Assembly: GCA_025929715.1 (NCBI GenBank)
Contig: JAICPS010000003.1
Coordinates: 1-37,296 of the forward strand
From: Anaerolineae bacterium
Lineage (GTDB): Bacteria > Chloroflexota > Anaerolineae > Promineifilales > Promineifilaceae
Direction of reading: 5' to 3'
DNA length: 37,296 nucleotides
Part shown: piece by piece, positions 25,748 through 33,210 of the stretch
Position numbering within the stretch: the stretch's first letter is position 1
Layout: each line of letters opens with the position of its first letter
Made by a program: the position numbers and the translations under genes
Notes under the pieces: generated by a model
Databases searched by the model: none
What the model saw: only the letters and a program-made list of their open reading frames with translations
What the model was told of the DNA's origin: nothing

Positions 25748-26936
25748 CAAGGTACTCGCTGCCAATCAAAACAAATGGATCTCCCTGTACGTGGGTCAAA
25801 AAGACGATAGCGTGCTGGTCACCGTCCAGATCCAAGCGGCGCTGCAACGCTTCTGGTGATAGCGGCGAACCGCGCTTTTTAACCGTAACGCGGCCAACCC
25901 CCATCTCCCGCAACCGTGCCCGCAGCTTTTTTAGATGAAAAGGCATCGACTCCTCGAGCACGAAGCAGCGAGCGAAAGGCGTGGCTACGGCAGTTTCAGA
26001 CGTCAGGAATGCGATATCCTCGTCGATCTTAGTGGCCCCTAACTGTTGCGCCAGTGACTCGACCAGATGTGCGCGGATCACGGCGCCATCAGGTTCATAC
26101 ATGTACCGGCCGGGCCGTGTGGTGACGATCGCCGTCCCGCTAAAGTCGAGATCGCTTAACGTATCGCCGCCGGGGAGCAGCGTCGCCCGCCGCTGACTGC
26201 CATCGTGCAGATCTCCGAACCATAGCAGCCCCTCCTTCACTTCCCCATGTAGGGAGACAAACTCCAGACTGGCGCCCTCTGGAATCAGTTCATAATCGAT
26301 TCCTGGGCTGACCTTGACGGCGCCATGCGGGACGCGAGACAGCCAGCGAGAAAGGAGCGGCGTTATGGGTGGTTCGTACTGGTCAGGCGCATAAATACGC
26401 TTGCCGTGCACGTCTCGCCTTCCAGGATCGGCAAAGAACGCATCGACGCTGAGCGCAGGAAATTCTGTGAGATCGGCAAGTAAAGGTTGAAAACGCTGCG
26501 CCCCCCCATGAACGCGCACGTTTTCGCGCGCCATCGCCAGCCGGTGCAGCTTCCGATCGATGCCCACCACGAAGTGGCGCTCCGCCAGAGCCAGGGCGTC
26601 GCCGCCGATACCACATCCCAGGTCCGCAATAGACTTAAATCCGGCGTTACTGAAACGACCGGCACGGTACTGGCTCACAGGTTCCGACGAAGCCTGCTCC
26701 AGTCCGGCGCGCGTAAAATACATCTCCGCTGCGCGACGAAACTTCGACGCGGCGCGCTGTCTCAGCAGCGCCGTCTCCAAAACGGCGTGCGTCTTTTCCT
26801 GATCCAGTTCCTGGCGCAGCCGGACAGCAAGCGCCAGATGACTGCTTTCCGTGATCGGCTCGTCGCCCAACAGTCGAAGGTATCGTCGACCGGTCTCGCT
26901 CAGAAGGAAGTGAAACGAATCCAGCTCCGCGCTCAA
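25734..26936 (-). CDS. Class I SAM-dependent methyltransferase with THUMP-like C-terminal domain
   Basis: The 400-residue protein has an N-terminal helical part (about 1-95), a Rossmann methyltransferase core with SIADLGCGIGGDALALA (motif I, about 102), VVGIDRKLHRLAMARENV (motif II) and FFADPGRRD (motif IV), and a C-terminal segment of about 70 residues starting near MPFHLKKLRARLREMGVG with VTVKKRGSPLSPE, typical of the THUMP-like domain in this group. The family is uncharacterised; an RNA or nucleic-acid substrate is inference from the tail. The start is a TTG at 26936, right after the epimerase stop; no ATG is available before the conserved region. The two genes are adjoined head to tail on the minus strand, indicating co-transcription. 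Confidence 0.8.
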   Translation of the reverse strand: MSAELDSFHFLLSETGRRYLRLLGDEPITESSHLALAVRLRQELDQEKTHAVLETALLRQRAASKFRRAAEMYFTRAGLEQASSEPVSQYRAGRFSNAGFKSIADLGCGIGGDALALAERHFVVGIDRKLHRLAMARENVRVHGGAQRFQPLLADLTEFPALSVDAFFADPGRRDVHGKRIYAPDQYEPPITPLLSRWLSRVPHGAVKVSPGIDYELIPEGASLEFVSLHGEVKEGLLWFGDLHDGSQRRATLLPGGDTLSDLDFSGTAIVTTRPGRYMYEPDGAVIRAHLVESLAQQLGATKIDEDIAFLTSETAVATPFARCFVLEESMPFHLKKLRARLREMGVGRVTVKKRGSPLSPEALQRRLDLDGDQHAIVFLTHVQGDPFVLIGSEYLATKG

Positions 26937-26937
26937 G

Positions 26938-28017
26938 CTACGTGGGTTTTTGGCGCCGGCTAAAGAACCAGATTAGGAACAGGACCGCCGCGGTCAACAA
27001 AGCTATTCCGGCGATCTGACGTTCGCGGTCGACCAGCTCGGTGTCCGGCGCGGTTTTGGCTACCCACTCGAAAGTCTCCAGCATCCCGGCCTGCAAAGGA
27101 CGCGGATGCCAGCCTAACTCGGTGCGCGCTTTGTCGGCCCGCGCGGCGTATGTTACACCGGTGCTTTCGAGCGCTTCGCGGCTGACATAAGCGGGTAAGG
27201 GAACGACGGCGCTTAGCGCACCGGCGAGCGGCGCTAATGCATGCAAGAAGCGGGCGGGGATGCGTATCGGCGGGGCGCCTTTTCCGGTCAGGTAGGACCA
27301 AAAATCAAACATCTCGCCAAATGGCACGGCTGGTCCTGCAAGAATGTAGCTTTCCCCAATTCTCCCCTTCTCGGCAGCGAGAATGATCCCTTCGGCGATG
27401 TCTTCTACATGGGCGAAAGTTAGCGTGGTCTCGGGTCCCGGCAATAAGGGACTGCCCTGATAAAACATCGACATCAGGTCGCCCACAACGCTGTGGTCGC
27501 CGGGCCCATAGGCGGCGCCGGGCATGACAATGATAATTGGCGCGCCCTGCTCGATGAGCGGCTCGGCCACTTTGTAGTGAGCCAGCCACTTAGTACGGTC
27601 GTATTCCGTCAGAAATGGACCGCTGCTGCGATAATTTTCATCCACCAGCTGGCCTTTCGTGTCGCCAAAGACGGCGACGGAGCTGGCATAAACAATCTTT
27701 GGCACATCCAACTCTTGAGCAAGACTTAACACCTTGCGCGTTCCGCCCACGTTGATCGCTTCGGCCTTCATCCAGTCCGGCGAACCGACCTTATACCATC
27801 CCGCGATATGAAAGACGACGTCGGCGTCCCGCATCCCCTCGCGCATCGATTCTTTATCTGTAACATCTCCACGAGCGATTACAGCGCCCATGGCGCGCAA
27901 TGTTTCGGCGCTGCTTTCTGTACGCGCCAGGGCGACCACTTTATATCCGCGCCGGATCAGGGCGCGCACCAGGTGGCCGCCGACGAAGCCACTACCACCG
28001 GTTACAAATGCTCTCAT
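26938..28017 (-). CDS. NAD(P)-dependent epimerase/dehydratase (extended SDR) with C-terminal membrane anchor
   Basis: The 359-residue protein opens with the nucleotide-binding FVTGGSGFVGGHLVRALIRR and keeps the extended-SDR layout: DVTDKESM, FHIAGWYKVG, a catalytic SS in IVYASSVAVFG, and YDRTKW (YxxxK active site). It resembles the dihydroflavonol-reductase/HpnA/3-beta-HSD-like branch rather than UDP-sugar epimerases. The last ~25 residues (IAGIALLTAAVLFLIWFFSR) are a single membrane helix, so the enzyme is probably tethered to the cytoplasmic face and could act on a lipid or lipid-linked substrate. The ATG at 28017 follows GAGGAA. A TATAAT lies about 75 nt upstream. The methyltransferase follows directly. 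Confidence 0.85.
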   Translation of the reverse strand: MRAFVTGGSGFVGGHLVRALIRRGYKVVALARTESSAETLRAMGAVIARGDVTDKESMREGMRDADVVFHIAGWYKVGSPDWMKAEAINVGGTRKVLSLAQELDVPKIVYASSVAVFGDTKGQLVDENYRSSGPFLTEYDRTKWLAHYKVAEPLIEQGAPIIIVMPGAAYGPGDHSVVGDLMSMFYQGSPLLPGPETTLTFAHVEDIAEGIILAAEKGRIGESYILAGPAVPFGEMFDFWSYLTGKGAPPIRIPARFLHALAPLAGALSAVVPLPAYVSREALESTGVTYAARADKARTELGWHPRPLQAGMLETFEWVAKTAPDTELVDRERQIAGIALLTAAVLFLIWFFSRRQKPT

Positions 28018-28091
28018 GCGTGCTTCCTCTTGGCTCTTTTTCGGGCTATGCTGCTACCTGACGCCTGATCTGTCTGACCATTACGCGCTAC

Positions 28092-28097
28092 ATTATA
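28092..28097 (-). promoter_or_regulatory. Putative -10 box (TATAAT) for the epimerase-methyltransferase pair
   Basis: A perfect TATAAT on the minus strand with a weak -35 (around GTGTCA, 17 bp) in the 235-bp divergent gap. The leader would be about 68 nt, with GAGGAA before the start. Confidence 0.4.
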
Positions 28098-28181
28098 CCT
28101 GAGTCGCTTTGCCCTGACACACCGCGGCTGGGAAAACAACGGCATACATGTCTACTACAAAGCAGATGAGCGCCGTACGAT

Positions 28182-28211
28182 TTGACGCCATTTCTACGGG
28201 GGACTTATAAT
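28182..28211 (+). promoter_or_regulatory. Promoter of the PhaR-like gene
   Basis: TTGACG (28182) and TATAAT (28206) with an 18-bp spacer, nearly consensus. The transcript would start near 28218, and GAGGAG at 28241 precedes the ATG at 28253. Confidence 0.7.
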
Positions 28212-28252
28212 CGCTCCATTGTCTGTGACGCAGTGCGGCAGAGGAGTAGACA

Positions 28253-28708
28253 ATGCGGCTGATCAAGCGTTATCCAAATCGAAAGTTGTATGACATGGAA
28301 GACAAAAAGTACGTGACCCTGAATGACATTTCGCGGTTGATTCGCGAGGGATATGAAGTTCAGGTCATAGGCCATCCAAGTGGCGACGATCTCACTGCGG
28401 TCACCCTCACGCAAATAATCTTCGAGCAGGAGAAGAGCCAGGCAGGATTCTTGCCCAGATCCGTACTTACCGGGCTGGTTCGGGCCGGTGGAGAGCGGCT
28501 GAGCACACTACGGCGCGCGCTGGCGTCACCGTTGGAATTACTGCATCACGTCGACGAAGAAATCGACCAACGCGTGCGCGTGCTTATCCGCCGTGGTGAG
28601 CTTGAAGAAGCGGAGGGTATGCGGCTGAGAGAAAAGTTACTGGCAATTGGCGGCTTTCGTAATGAGACATCGCCGTCCGAGTTGCGAGAGCACGATGCGG
28701 ATCTTTGA
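28253..28708 (+). CDS. PhaR/PhbF-like polyhydroxyalkanoate-regulator DNA-binding domain protein
   Basis: The 151-residue protein starts with [11 protein letters not shown] and continues [17 protein letters not shown] and [14 protein letters not shown], the complete PHB/PHA accumulation-regulator N-terminal domain. In PHA producers such proteins bind DNA and granules to repress phasin genes. The C-terminal half is a helical region unlike the typical PHB_acc regions, with a charged helix (EELIDQR-type, [22 protein letters not shown]). No PHA synthase, phasin or depolymerase gene is near. The function may therefore differ from storage regulation. The start is well supported by GAGGAG and a near-consensus promoter. 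The next gene starts 3 nt after the stop. Confidence 0.82.
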   Translation: MRLIKRYPNRKLYDMEDKKYVTLNDISRLIREGYEVQVIGHPSGDDLTAVTLTQIIFEQEKSQAGFLPRSVLTGLVRAGGERLSTLRRALASPLELLHHVDEEIDQRVRVLIRRGELEEAEGMRLREKLLAIGGFRNETSPSELREHDADL

Positions 28709-28711
28709 GCA

Positions 28712-29161
28712 ATGCAATTCTCTGATGTCGTAATGATTGGCGCTCCTCGCGAGCGTGTATGGACGGTGCTTGTCGATCCTCACGCAATTGGCTTTTGTGT
28801 GCCGGGCCTCGCCGACGTCGAAATATACGACGACGTGTCGTTTGGGGGTCAGGCAACTCTCCAGATGGGCTCGACGGCGCTGTCGTTTCCAACTCGTGTT
28901 ACCTGGATCGAGCAAAATGCTCCGGAGGGAGGCTGCCTGCTGGCTTCAGCAGTTATTGCCGGGTTTGAGATCGAAGGACGCGGTAATATCGTGCTGGCAG
29001 AGGGCGAGGCAGGAGAGACAACGCTGGCCTGGGATGCGACAATGGCTATGCCTGCGAAACTTTCGGGGAATCCAATCATGGTGCAGATGGTGCGCATGTT
29101 CGCCACGCGCTTTATCCAGGGCTTCTTTCAGTGCGTCCAGGCGCGGCTTGAGTCTGTTTGA
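28712..29161 (+). CDS. SRPBCC/CoxG-family protein
   Basis: A 149-residue START/SRPBCC-fold protein. It begins with the family opening FSDVVMIGAPRERVWTVLVD, then CVPGLADVEIYDD, matching the PGxE region of carbon monoxide dehydrogenase subunit G (CoxG) homologues, and ends in a long helix (VRMFATRFIQGFFQCVQARL). CoxG helps recruit or assemble CO dehydrogenase at the membrane, but no coxLMS genes are here, and many family members have no link to CO. The fold binds hydrophobic ligands. It is presumably co-transcribed with the PhaR-like gene. Its stop codon overlaps the -35 box of the tRNA promoter. Confidence 0.82.
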   Translation: MQFSDVVMIGAPRERVWTVLVDPHAIGFCVPGLADVEIYDDVSFGGQATLQMGSTALSFPTRVTWIEQNAPEGGCLLASAVIAGFEIEGRGNIVLAEGEAGETTLAWDATMAMPAKLSGNPIMVQMVRMFATRFIQGFFQCVQARLESV

Positions 29162-29186
29162 CATCGCCTGCCCATTTTGTTAAAAT
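29158..29186 (+). promoter_or_regulatory. Near-consensus promoter of tRNA-Glu
   Basis: TTGACA (29158), a 17-bp spacer and TAAAAT (29181). The transcript would start near 29193, 9 nt before the mature tRNA. The -35 overlaps the stop codon of the upstream gene. Confidence 0.85.
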
Positions 29187-29201
29187 TCGGTTTCGTCATT
29201 G

Positions 29202-29274
29202 GCCCCATTCGTCTAGTGGCCCAGGACGCGGCCCTCTCAAGGCCGAAACAGGGGTTCGAGTCCCCTATGGGGCA
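29202..29274 (+). tRNA. tRNA-Glu (anticodon CUC)
   Basis: A 73-nt cloverleaf: acceptor stem GCCCCAT with ATGGGGC, anticodon stem CGGCC/GGCCG around loop CTCTCAA with anticodon CTC (29236-29238), and T arm AGGGG-TTCGAGT-CCCCT. The discriminator is A and CCA is not encoded. It reads GAG codons. Its own promoter precedes it and a strong terminator follows 12 nt later. Confidence 0.97.
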
Positions 29275-29286
29275 TAAAACAGTTAG

Positions 29287-29324
29287 GAGGCTTCGCGTGC
29301 GGCACAGCGAAGCCTCTTTTTTTT
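29287..29324 (+). terminator. Strong intrinsic terminator after tRNA-Glu
   Basis: GAGGCTTCGC pairs perfectly with GCGAAGCCTC across a 10-nt loop and is followed by eight T. It ends 12 nt before the UbiB-like start, so that gene needs a separate promoter or read-through. Confidence 0.92.
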
Positions 29325-29336
29325 CGGCCCAGGATA

Positions 29337-30992
29337 ATGCACGAACGGATACAAAAGCCCTCATCGCACATGCCGATTGATCGCACCCGCTACCGGCGGA
29401 TTACGCGTTTTTTCGCCGGAGTGATCATGCACCTGGCTTGGTGGGATATCTTATTACGTCGGCTGGCGGCGCAACGTGTTCTGGCTTCTCGCCCTGGACG
29501 CTGGCGTAAGCTCTCACGTCGTTTCCGCGAGCTCGCAGTGGAAATGGGCGGTGTTTTGATCAAGCTGGGGCAGTTCCTGAGCACGCGTGTGGACGTCTTG
29601 CCGCCGGAGATCACCGACGAACTTAAGGGATTGCAGGATGAAGTACCCGCGGTTGATTTTGAGGACGTCCGGCAGGTGCTGCACGAAGAGATCGGCGATT
29701 TCAGAGAATGTTTCGAGACAATCGAGGAAGCGCCGTTGGCAGCGGCATCCCTGGGGCAGGTTCACCGCGCCTGGTTGCATCCGCAGGTGGGTGATCAGGC
29801 GCAGAACGGCCGCGCCGTCGTCGTCAAGGTCCAGCGCCCGGGAATTGTGAAGCTTGTGCAGACGGACCTGGCGGCCTTACGAGCGGTGGCGCGCTGGATG
29901 ATGCGCTATAAGCCCATTCGCCGTCGCGCAAACATGCCCGCTCTGCTCGAAGAATTCGCCAACACCCTATGGGAGGAGCTGGACTATGATCAGGAAGCTC
30001 AGAATGCGGAGCGTTTTGCGGAGATGTTTGCCGCAGACGAGGGCGTCTACATTCCTTTCGTTTTTCGCCGCCATTCGACTGCTCGGGTCCTGGTGCTAGA
30101 AAACGTCGAAGCGATAAAGATCGTCGATCTCGACGCGCTGGACGCCGCGCAGATCAGCCGCAGCGAGGTGGCCGACCGCCTCCTGGACACCTATTTTCGT
30201 CAGATTTTTCGCGAAGGATTCTTCCACGCCGACCCGCATCCCGGAAACCTTTTTATCCAGCCACGAGATGACGCGCCGTGGACGCCCCAAAACGGGTCGC
30301 GCCCGTTCCGCCTAATCTTTGTAGACTTCGGAATGGTCGGCCGTATCGAGTCGCTGATGGGCGAGAACCTGACCAAGATTCTGGTGAGTGTCACGCAGAG
30401 AGATGCGCGCGCGCTCACCGAGGCCTACCGCGATTTGGGGTTTTTTCTACCTGGCGCTGACCTCGAACGAATTACCGAAGTACAGGCGCAGTTGCTGGAC
30501 GAACTTTGGGGCCGGAATCTGTTGGAATTAGCGCGGCCCGATCCACGTGAAGTTCAGCAGCTCACCAGAGAGTTCAGAGACCTTCTCTTTGATTTTCCCT
30601 TCCAGGCGCCGCAAGATTTCGTCTATCTCGGCAGGACGCTAGGTATTCTCTCTGGTCTGGCCTCATTCCTCAATCCGCAAATTAATCCCTGGTACCAGGT
30701 CGAGAAGTATGGGCGAGCGCTCATCCGCTCGAAAGAGGTGAGACAGGCAGGCTGGGAGAGCGTGTTGCAGAGTCTGAAGCCTCTGGTTACCCTTCCAGCC
30801 CAGCTCCAGCGTGTTCTTGCGGCTGCGGAGGAGGGTCGCTTGCGCATTGAGGCTGTGCCGGATCGCAAGACAGTGCGCCAGCTACAGCGCATGGAACGCA
30901 GCATCAGGCAGTTACAGGTCGCGATACTGGCGGCAGCGGGTGCGATTGCCGGGACGCTGCTTTATCTGGCACGCAAGTGGAGCGACGATTGA
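29337..30992 (+). CDS. ABC1/UbiB/ADCK family atypical kinase
   Basis: The 551-residue protein has the family motifs in order: LGQFLSTRVDVLPPEITDEL (the KxGQ region), AAASLGQVHRA (the alanine-rich nucleotide loop), VVKVQRPG (ATP lysine), EELDYDQEAQNAE, FHADPHPGNLF (catalytic loop) and FVDFGMVGRI (metal-binding DFG). The C-terminus ends in one membrane helix (VAILAAAGAIAGTLLYLA) after a Gln/Arg-rich coil. UbiB-like proteins have ATPase or kinase activity and support isoprenoid-quinone biosynthesis or lipid transport; no quinone genes are near. ATG 29337 is only 12 nt from the tRNA terminator, has no Shine-Dalgarno and overlaps a GATAAT; an alternative start is ATG 29370. The stop is immediately followed by repeat copy B. 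Confidence 0.9.
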   Translation: MHERIQKPSSHMPIDRTRYRRITRFFAGVIMHLAWWDILLRRLAAQRVLASRPGRWRKLSRRFRELAVEMGGVLIKLGQFLSTRVDVLPPEITDELKGLQDEVPAVDFEDVRQVLHEEIGDFRECFETIEEAPLAAASLGQVHRAWLHPQVGDQAQNGRAVVVKVQRPGIVKLVQTDLAALRAVARWMMRYKPIRRRANMPALLEEFANTLWEELDYDQEAQNAERFAEMFAADEGVYIPFVFRRHSTARVLVLENVEAIKIVDLDALDAAQISRSEVADRLLDTYFRQIFREGFFHADPHPGNLFIQPRDDAPWTPQNGSRPFRLIFVDFGMVGRIESLMGENLTKILVSVTQRDARALTEAYRDLGFFLPGADLERITEVQAQLLDELWGRNLLELARPDPREVQQLTREFRDLLFDFPFQAPQDFVYLGRTLGILSGLASFLNPQINPWYQVEKYGRALIRSKEVRQAGWESVLQSLKPLVTLPAQLQRVLAAAEEGRLRIEAVPDRKTVRQLQRMERSIRQLQVAILAAAGAIAGTLLYLARKWSDD

Positions 30993-31047
30993 GTGGCGTA
31001 AGCTTCCAGCTTGCAAGCCCGCGCAAGCAAGATGCTTATGCTAGGTT
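30993..31047 (+). repeat. 55-bp interspersed imperfect palindrome, copy B
   Basis: It begins one base after the UbiB-like stop. It aligns without gaps to 7100-7154 with 5 differences. The hairpin is well kept: AAGC and TC arms and GCTTGC pair with GCAAGC, GA and GCTT around an AAGCCCGC loop, with mismatches at symmetric places. Partial sequence of the same type (GCCAGCTTGCAA) recurs near 31077. Confidence 0.8.
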
Positions 31048-31117
31048 ATTGAGCGCTACGGCGCCTCGGCGTGCGCCAGCTTGCAACCAATCCGCGCGTG
31101 GCTTGTCATTGTCAATC

Positions 31118-31963
31118 CTAGCCAACCAACCGTGCGCGGAGGATACGATCAAGCCGGAAAGTACGTTGCGCCTGCCGCATGTGGCAGAAAGCGATGACGT
31201 AGACCATTCCATCCTGTTCGCTGGCATAGAGCGGGCTGATCACCCGATCGGTTTCACCGCTACTTGTTTGATAGCGAATTTCTAGGGAGCAACGTCGCGA
31301 AAGCGCCTCGGCGAGTGGGAGCGGCAGAGACGGTGGCTGCCGCCAGGGAACATATATAGCGCCGCCCTGTGCGTGCAGCACATCGCCAACTGTATGCAAA
31401 TGCAACTTTTCCATCTGTTGCGCCATGCGCCTGAGAATGCCGATGGTCGTGTGTGCGTCGTTGAGCGCGCGATGTGAGCGGCCGGTGGGCACGCCCAGGC
31501 GGCGTGCGACATTTCCGAGGCTGTTTCGATCGAAGTAAAACAGGCGGCGTGCCAGTTGTAATGTGCAGATCCAGGCATTGGAAATGGTCAGGGTAGGGGC
31601 GGTGGTTGACGGCGGGGGCAGGAGAGCATATTCCATGCCCAGGAAGGCCGCGTCAAAGCGGGCGTTGTGCGCGACCAGCACCGCGCCGTCCAAAACCTCC
31701 CATAGGCGCTGCGCAATGCTGGAGAACGGCGGCGCGTCGACAAGATCTTCATCGTAGATCCCATTGACGCGCGAGGCGCCGGCATCCATGGGACGGCCGG
31801 GATTGACGATCTCGTTGAAGGTGGCCAGCTCATGCCATCCTTCCAGGCGCACGGCGGCGACTTCCACAACACGATGGCCGAGCGCGGGCGACAAACCGGT
31901 CGTTTCGGTATCCAGCACGACCAGCGGCGCCTGCGATAGATCCCGTTCCAGTAGACCCTCCAT
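31118..31963 (-). CDS. DnaQ-like DEDDh 3'-5' exonuclease fused to a WYL-like C-terminal domain
   Basis: Residues 12-180 are an epsilon/RNase T-type exonuclease: VVLDTETTG (Exo I, D18/E20), VAHNARFDAAFLGME (Exo II, D104) and SHRALNDA (Exo III, H164 and D169), so all catalytic residues are present. Residues about 222-281 read LEIRYQTSSGETDRVISPLY, then MVYVIAFCHMRQAQRTFRLD and RI, which follows the WYL-domain pattern (substituted parameter strand, then a transcription-factor-like FRLDRI motif). WYL domains bind nucleic acid or nucleotide-like ligands and occur in regulators of DNA-damage response, CRISPR and phage defence. The fusion suggests a ligand- or DNA-gated nuclease. ATG 31963 has no Shine-Dalgarno and lies 6 nt after a TACAAT, so the mRNA may be leaderless. 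Repair versus defence cannot be decided. Confidence 0.82.
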   Translation of the reverse strand: MEGLLERDLSQAPLVVLDTETTGLSPALGHRVVEVAAVRLEGWHELATFNEIVNPGRPMDAGASRVNGIYDEDLVDAPPFSSIAQRLWEVLDGAVLVAHNARFDAAFLGMEYALLPPPSTTAPTLTISNAWICTLQLARRLFYFDRNSLGNVARRLGVPTGRSHRALNDAHTTIGILRRMAQQMEKLHLHTVGDVLHAQGGAIYVPWRQPPSLPLPLAEALSRRCSLEIRYQTSSGETDRVISPLYASEQDGMVYVIAFCHMRQAQRTFRLDRILRARLVG

Positions 31964-31969
31964 GGCGGC

Positions 31970-31999
31970 ATTGTATCAGAAACAGGAGATCTGAGTTAA
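31970..31999 (-). promoter_or_regulatory. Putative leaderless promoter of the exonuclease-WYL gene
   Basis: On the minus strand TTAACT and TACAAT are 18 bp apart, and the ATG begins 7 nt after the -10, i.e. at the predicted transcription start. Confidence 0.5.
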
Positions 32000-32016
32000 G
32001 GGCGGAAGGTACTGCC

Positions 32017-32985
32017 TTAGCACCGCGCCTGTTCGAGCCACTCGCAAACGCTGGCGGTAGATACGTTGGCCCCGCACAGAACGACGGCGACGCGTTCGCC
32101 GGGCGTCACAGCTATTTTGCCATTCACAAGCGCCGCCAGGCAGCAGGCGGTCGCCGGCTCGGCCAGTAGTTTCTCTTTCACGAGCAATTCGGCGACCGCT
32201 CCCGTCGCTTCGGCGTCTGTAACCGTGACGACGTCGTCCGCATACCGCTGCACAATCTGGAAAGGAATTTCGCCCGGCCGGCGCGCGCCCAGACTCTCCA
32301 CAAGGGAGGTGATGGCGGGCAACTCCACGACCTCGCCCGCCTGCAGGCTCTGGTACATGCTGTCCGCTCCCATTGTTTCCACGCCAATCACGCGTGTGGC
32401 CGGTCGCAACTGTTTGACGGTTGAAATCACCCCGGCTATGAGCCCGCCGCCGCCAATGGACACGACGACGAGATCCACTTCGCGGAGCTGCTCCTCCAGC
32501 TCCATGATCATCGTGCCGGCGCCGGCCATCATATGGCGGTTGTCGAAAGGATGAACGTAAGTGCGCCCCGTCTGCGCCGCGACCTCCAGCGCCAGCCGGT
32601 TGGCGTCATCCCAGGCATCGCCGTGGAGCATGACCTCGGCACTCAGCGCGCGAATGGCTTCAATCTTGATTTGGGGCGTCCGTTTGGGCAGATAGATAGT
32701 CGCCGATACGCCCAGCAGGCGCGCAATATACGAGAGCGCCAGCCCGTGGTTTCCTCCCGAGGCAGTGATCATGCCGCGAGCCAGCTCGTCGTCCGTCAGA
32801 CTCAGAGCCGCGTTGCACGCCCCACGCACCTTAAATGAATGCGTGGGCAGCAGAGTCTCTAGTTTGAGATATATTTTAGCTCCGGTCAGCTCACTGTAAT
32901 GCGCTGAGCGATGCACCGGCGTCGGTGCCAGGTATTCGCCGATGCGCTCACGGGCTGCAATGATTTCGGGTAGGGGAATAAGCAC
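32017..32985 (-). CDS. Threonine/serine dehydratase (PLP fold type II)
   Basis: The track begins at 33045, but the better start is the GTG at 32985 preceded by AAAGGA, giving MLIPLPEIIAARERI (322 aa). Catalytic features are THSFKVRGA with the PLP lysine (about 52), SGGNHGLALSYIARLLG with the substrate loop, SIGGGGLIAGV as phosphate-binding glycine loop, and a C-terminal VVLCGANVS. There is no ACT domain, so it resembles catabolic or short threonine dehydratases (TdcB, serine racemase-like) rather than the feedback-inhibited biosynthetic IlvA. It makes 2-oxobutanoate from threonine or pyruvate from serine. It lies upstream of the exonuclease gene with a 53-nt gap and is divergent from nusA. 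Confidence 0.9.
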   Translation of the reverse strand: MLIPLPEIIAARERIGEYLAPTPVHRSAHYSELTGAKIYLKLETLLPTHSFKVRGACNAALSLTDDELARGMITASGGNHGLALSYIARLLGVSATIYLPKRTPQIKIEAIRALSAEVMLHGDAWDDANRLALEVAAQTGRTYVHPFDNRHMMAGAGTMIMELEEQLREVDLVVVSIGGGGLIAGVISTVKQLRPATRVIGVETMGADSMYQSLQAGEVVELPAITSLVESLGARRPGEIPFQIVQRYADDVVTVTDAEATGAVAELLVKEKLLAEPATACCLAALVNGKIAVTPGERVAVVLCGANVSTASVCEWLEQARC

Positions 32986-33022
32986 GGTTGATTCCTTTGT
33001 TTGCGTATAATTTATGGCGTTG

Positions 33023-33031
33023 ATTATAGCA
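33023..33031 (-). promoter_or_regulatory. Extended -10 promoter (TGCTATAAT) of the dehydratase
   Basis: TGCTATAAT on the minus strand is a perfect extended -10, which can act without a good -35. It lies about 38 nt before the GTG start. Confidence 0.55.
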
Positions 33032-33076
33032 CTGTAGCAGAACACAAATACGCTTCAAGAAATGGCATAATTCTTT

Positions 33077-33104
33077 TTGCTACTCTCGCATTTTATGCTA
33101 TAAT
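33077..33104 (+). promoter_or_regulatory. Promoter of the nusA-rnpM-infB operon
   Basis: TTGCTA (33077) and TATAAT (33099, with TGC in front as an extended -10), spacer 16 bp. The transcript would start near 33111, giving a leader of about 100 nt. Confidence 0.65.
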
Positions 33105-33133
33105 GTCTTTGCCAAAATTCTGCAGGAGCTGTG

Positions 33134-33158
33134 AAAAGTGGGCGACCCCCACTTTTTT
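33134..33158 (+). terminator. Attenuator-like hairpin in the nusA leader
   Basis: AAAAGTGGG pairs with CCCACTTTT around a 5-nt loop, and the T-run continues (six T, G, four T). It lies about 25 nt into the transcript and well before nusA, so it is a candidate transcription attenuator. Control of nusA by its own product, a termination/antitermination factor, would fit. Confidence 0.6.
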
Positions 33159-33210
33159 GTTTTCCTGAAGGTTACTTGATTACTTTTGTAGAGGTGTAGG
33201 TTTAGAGCGG

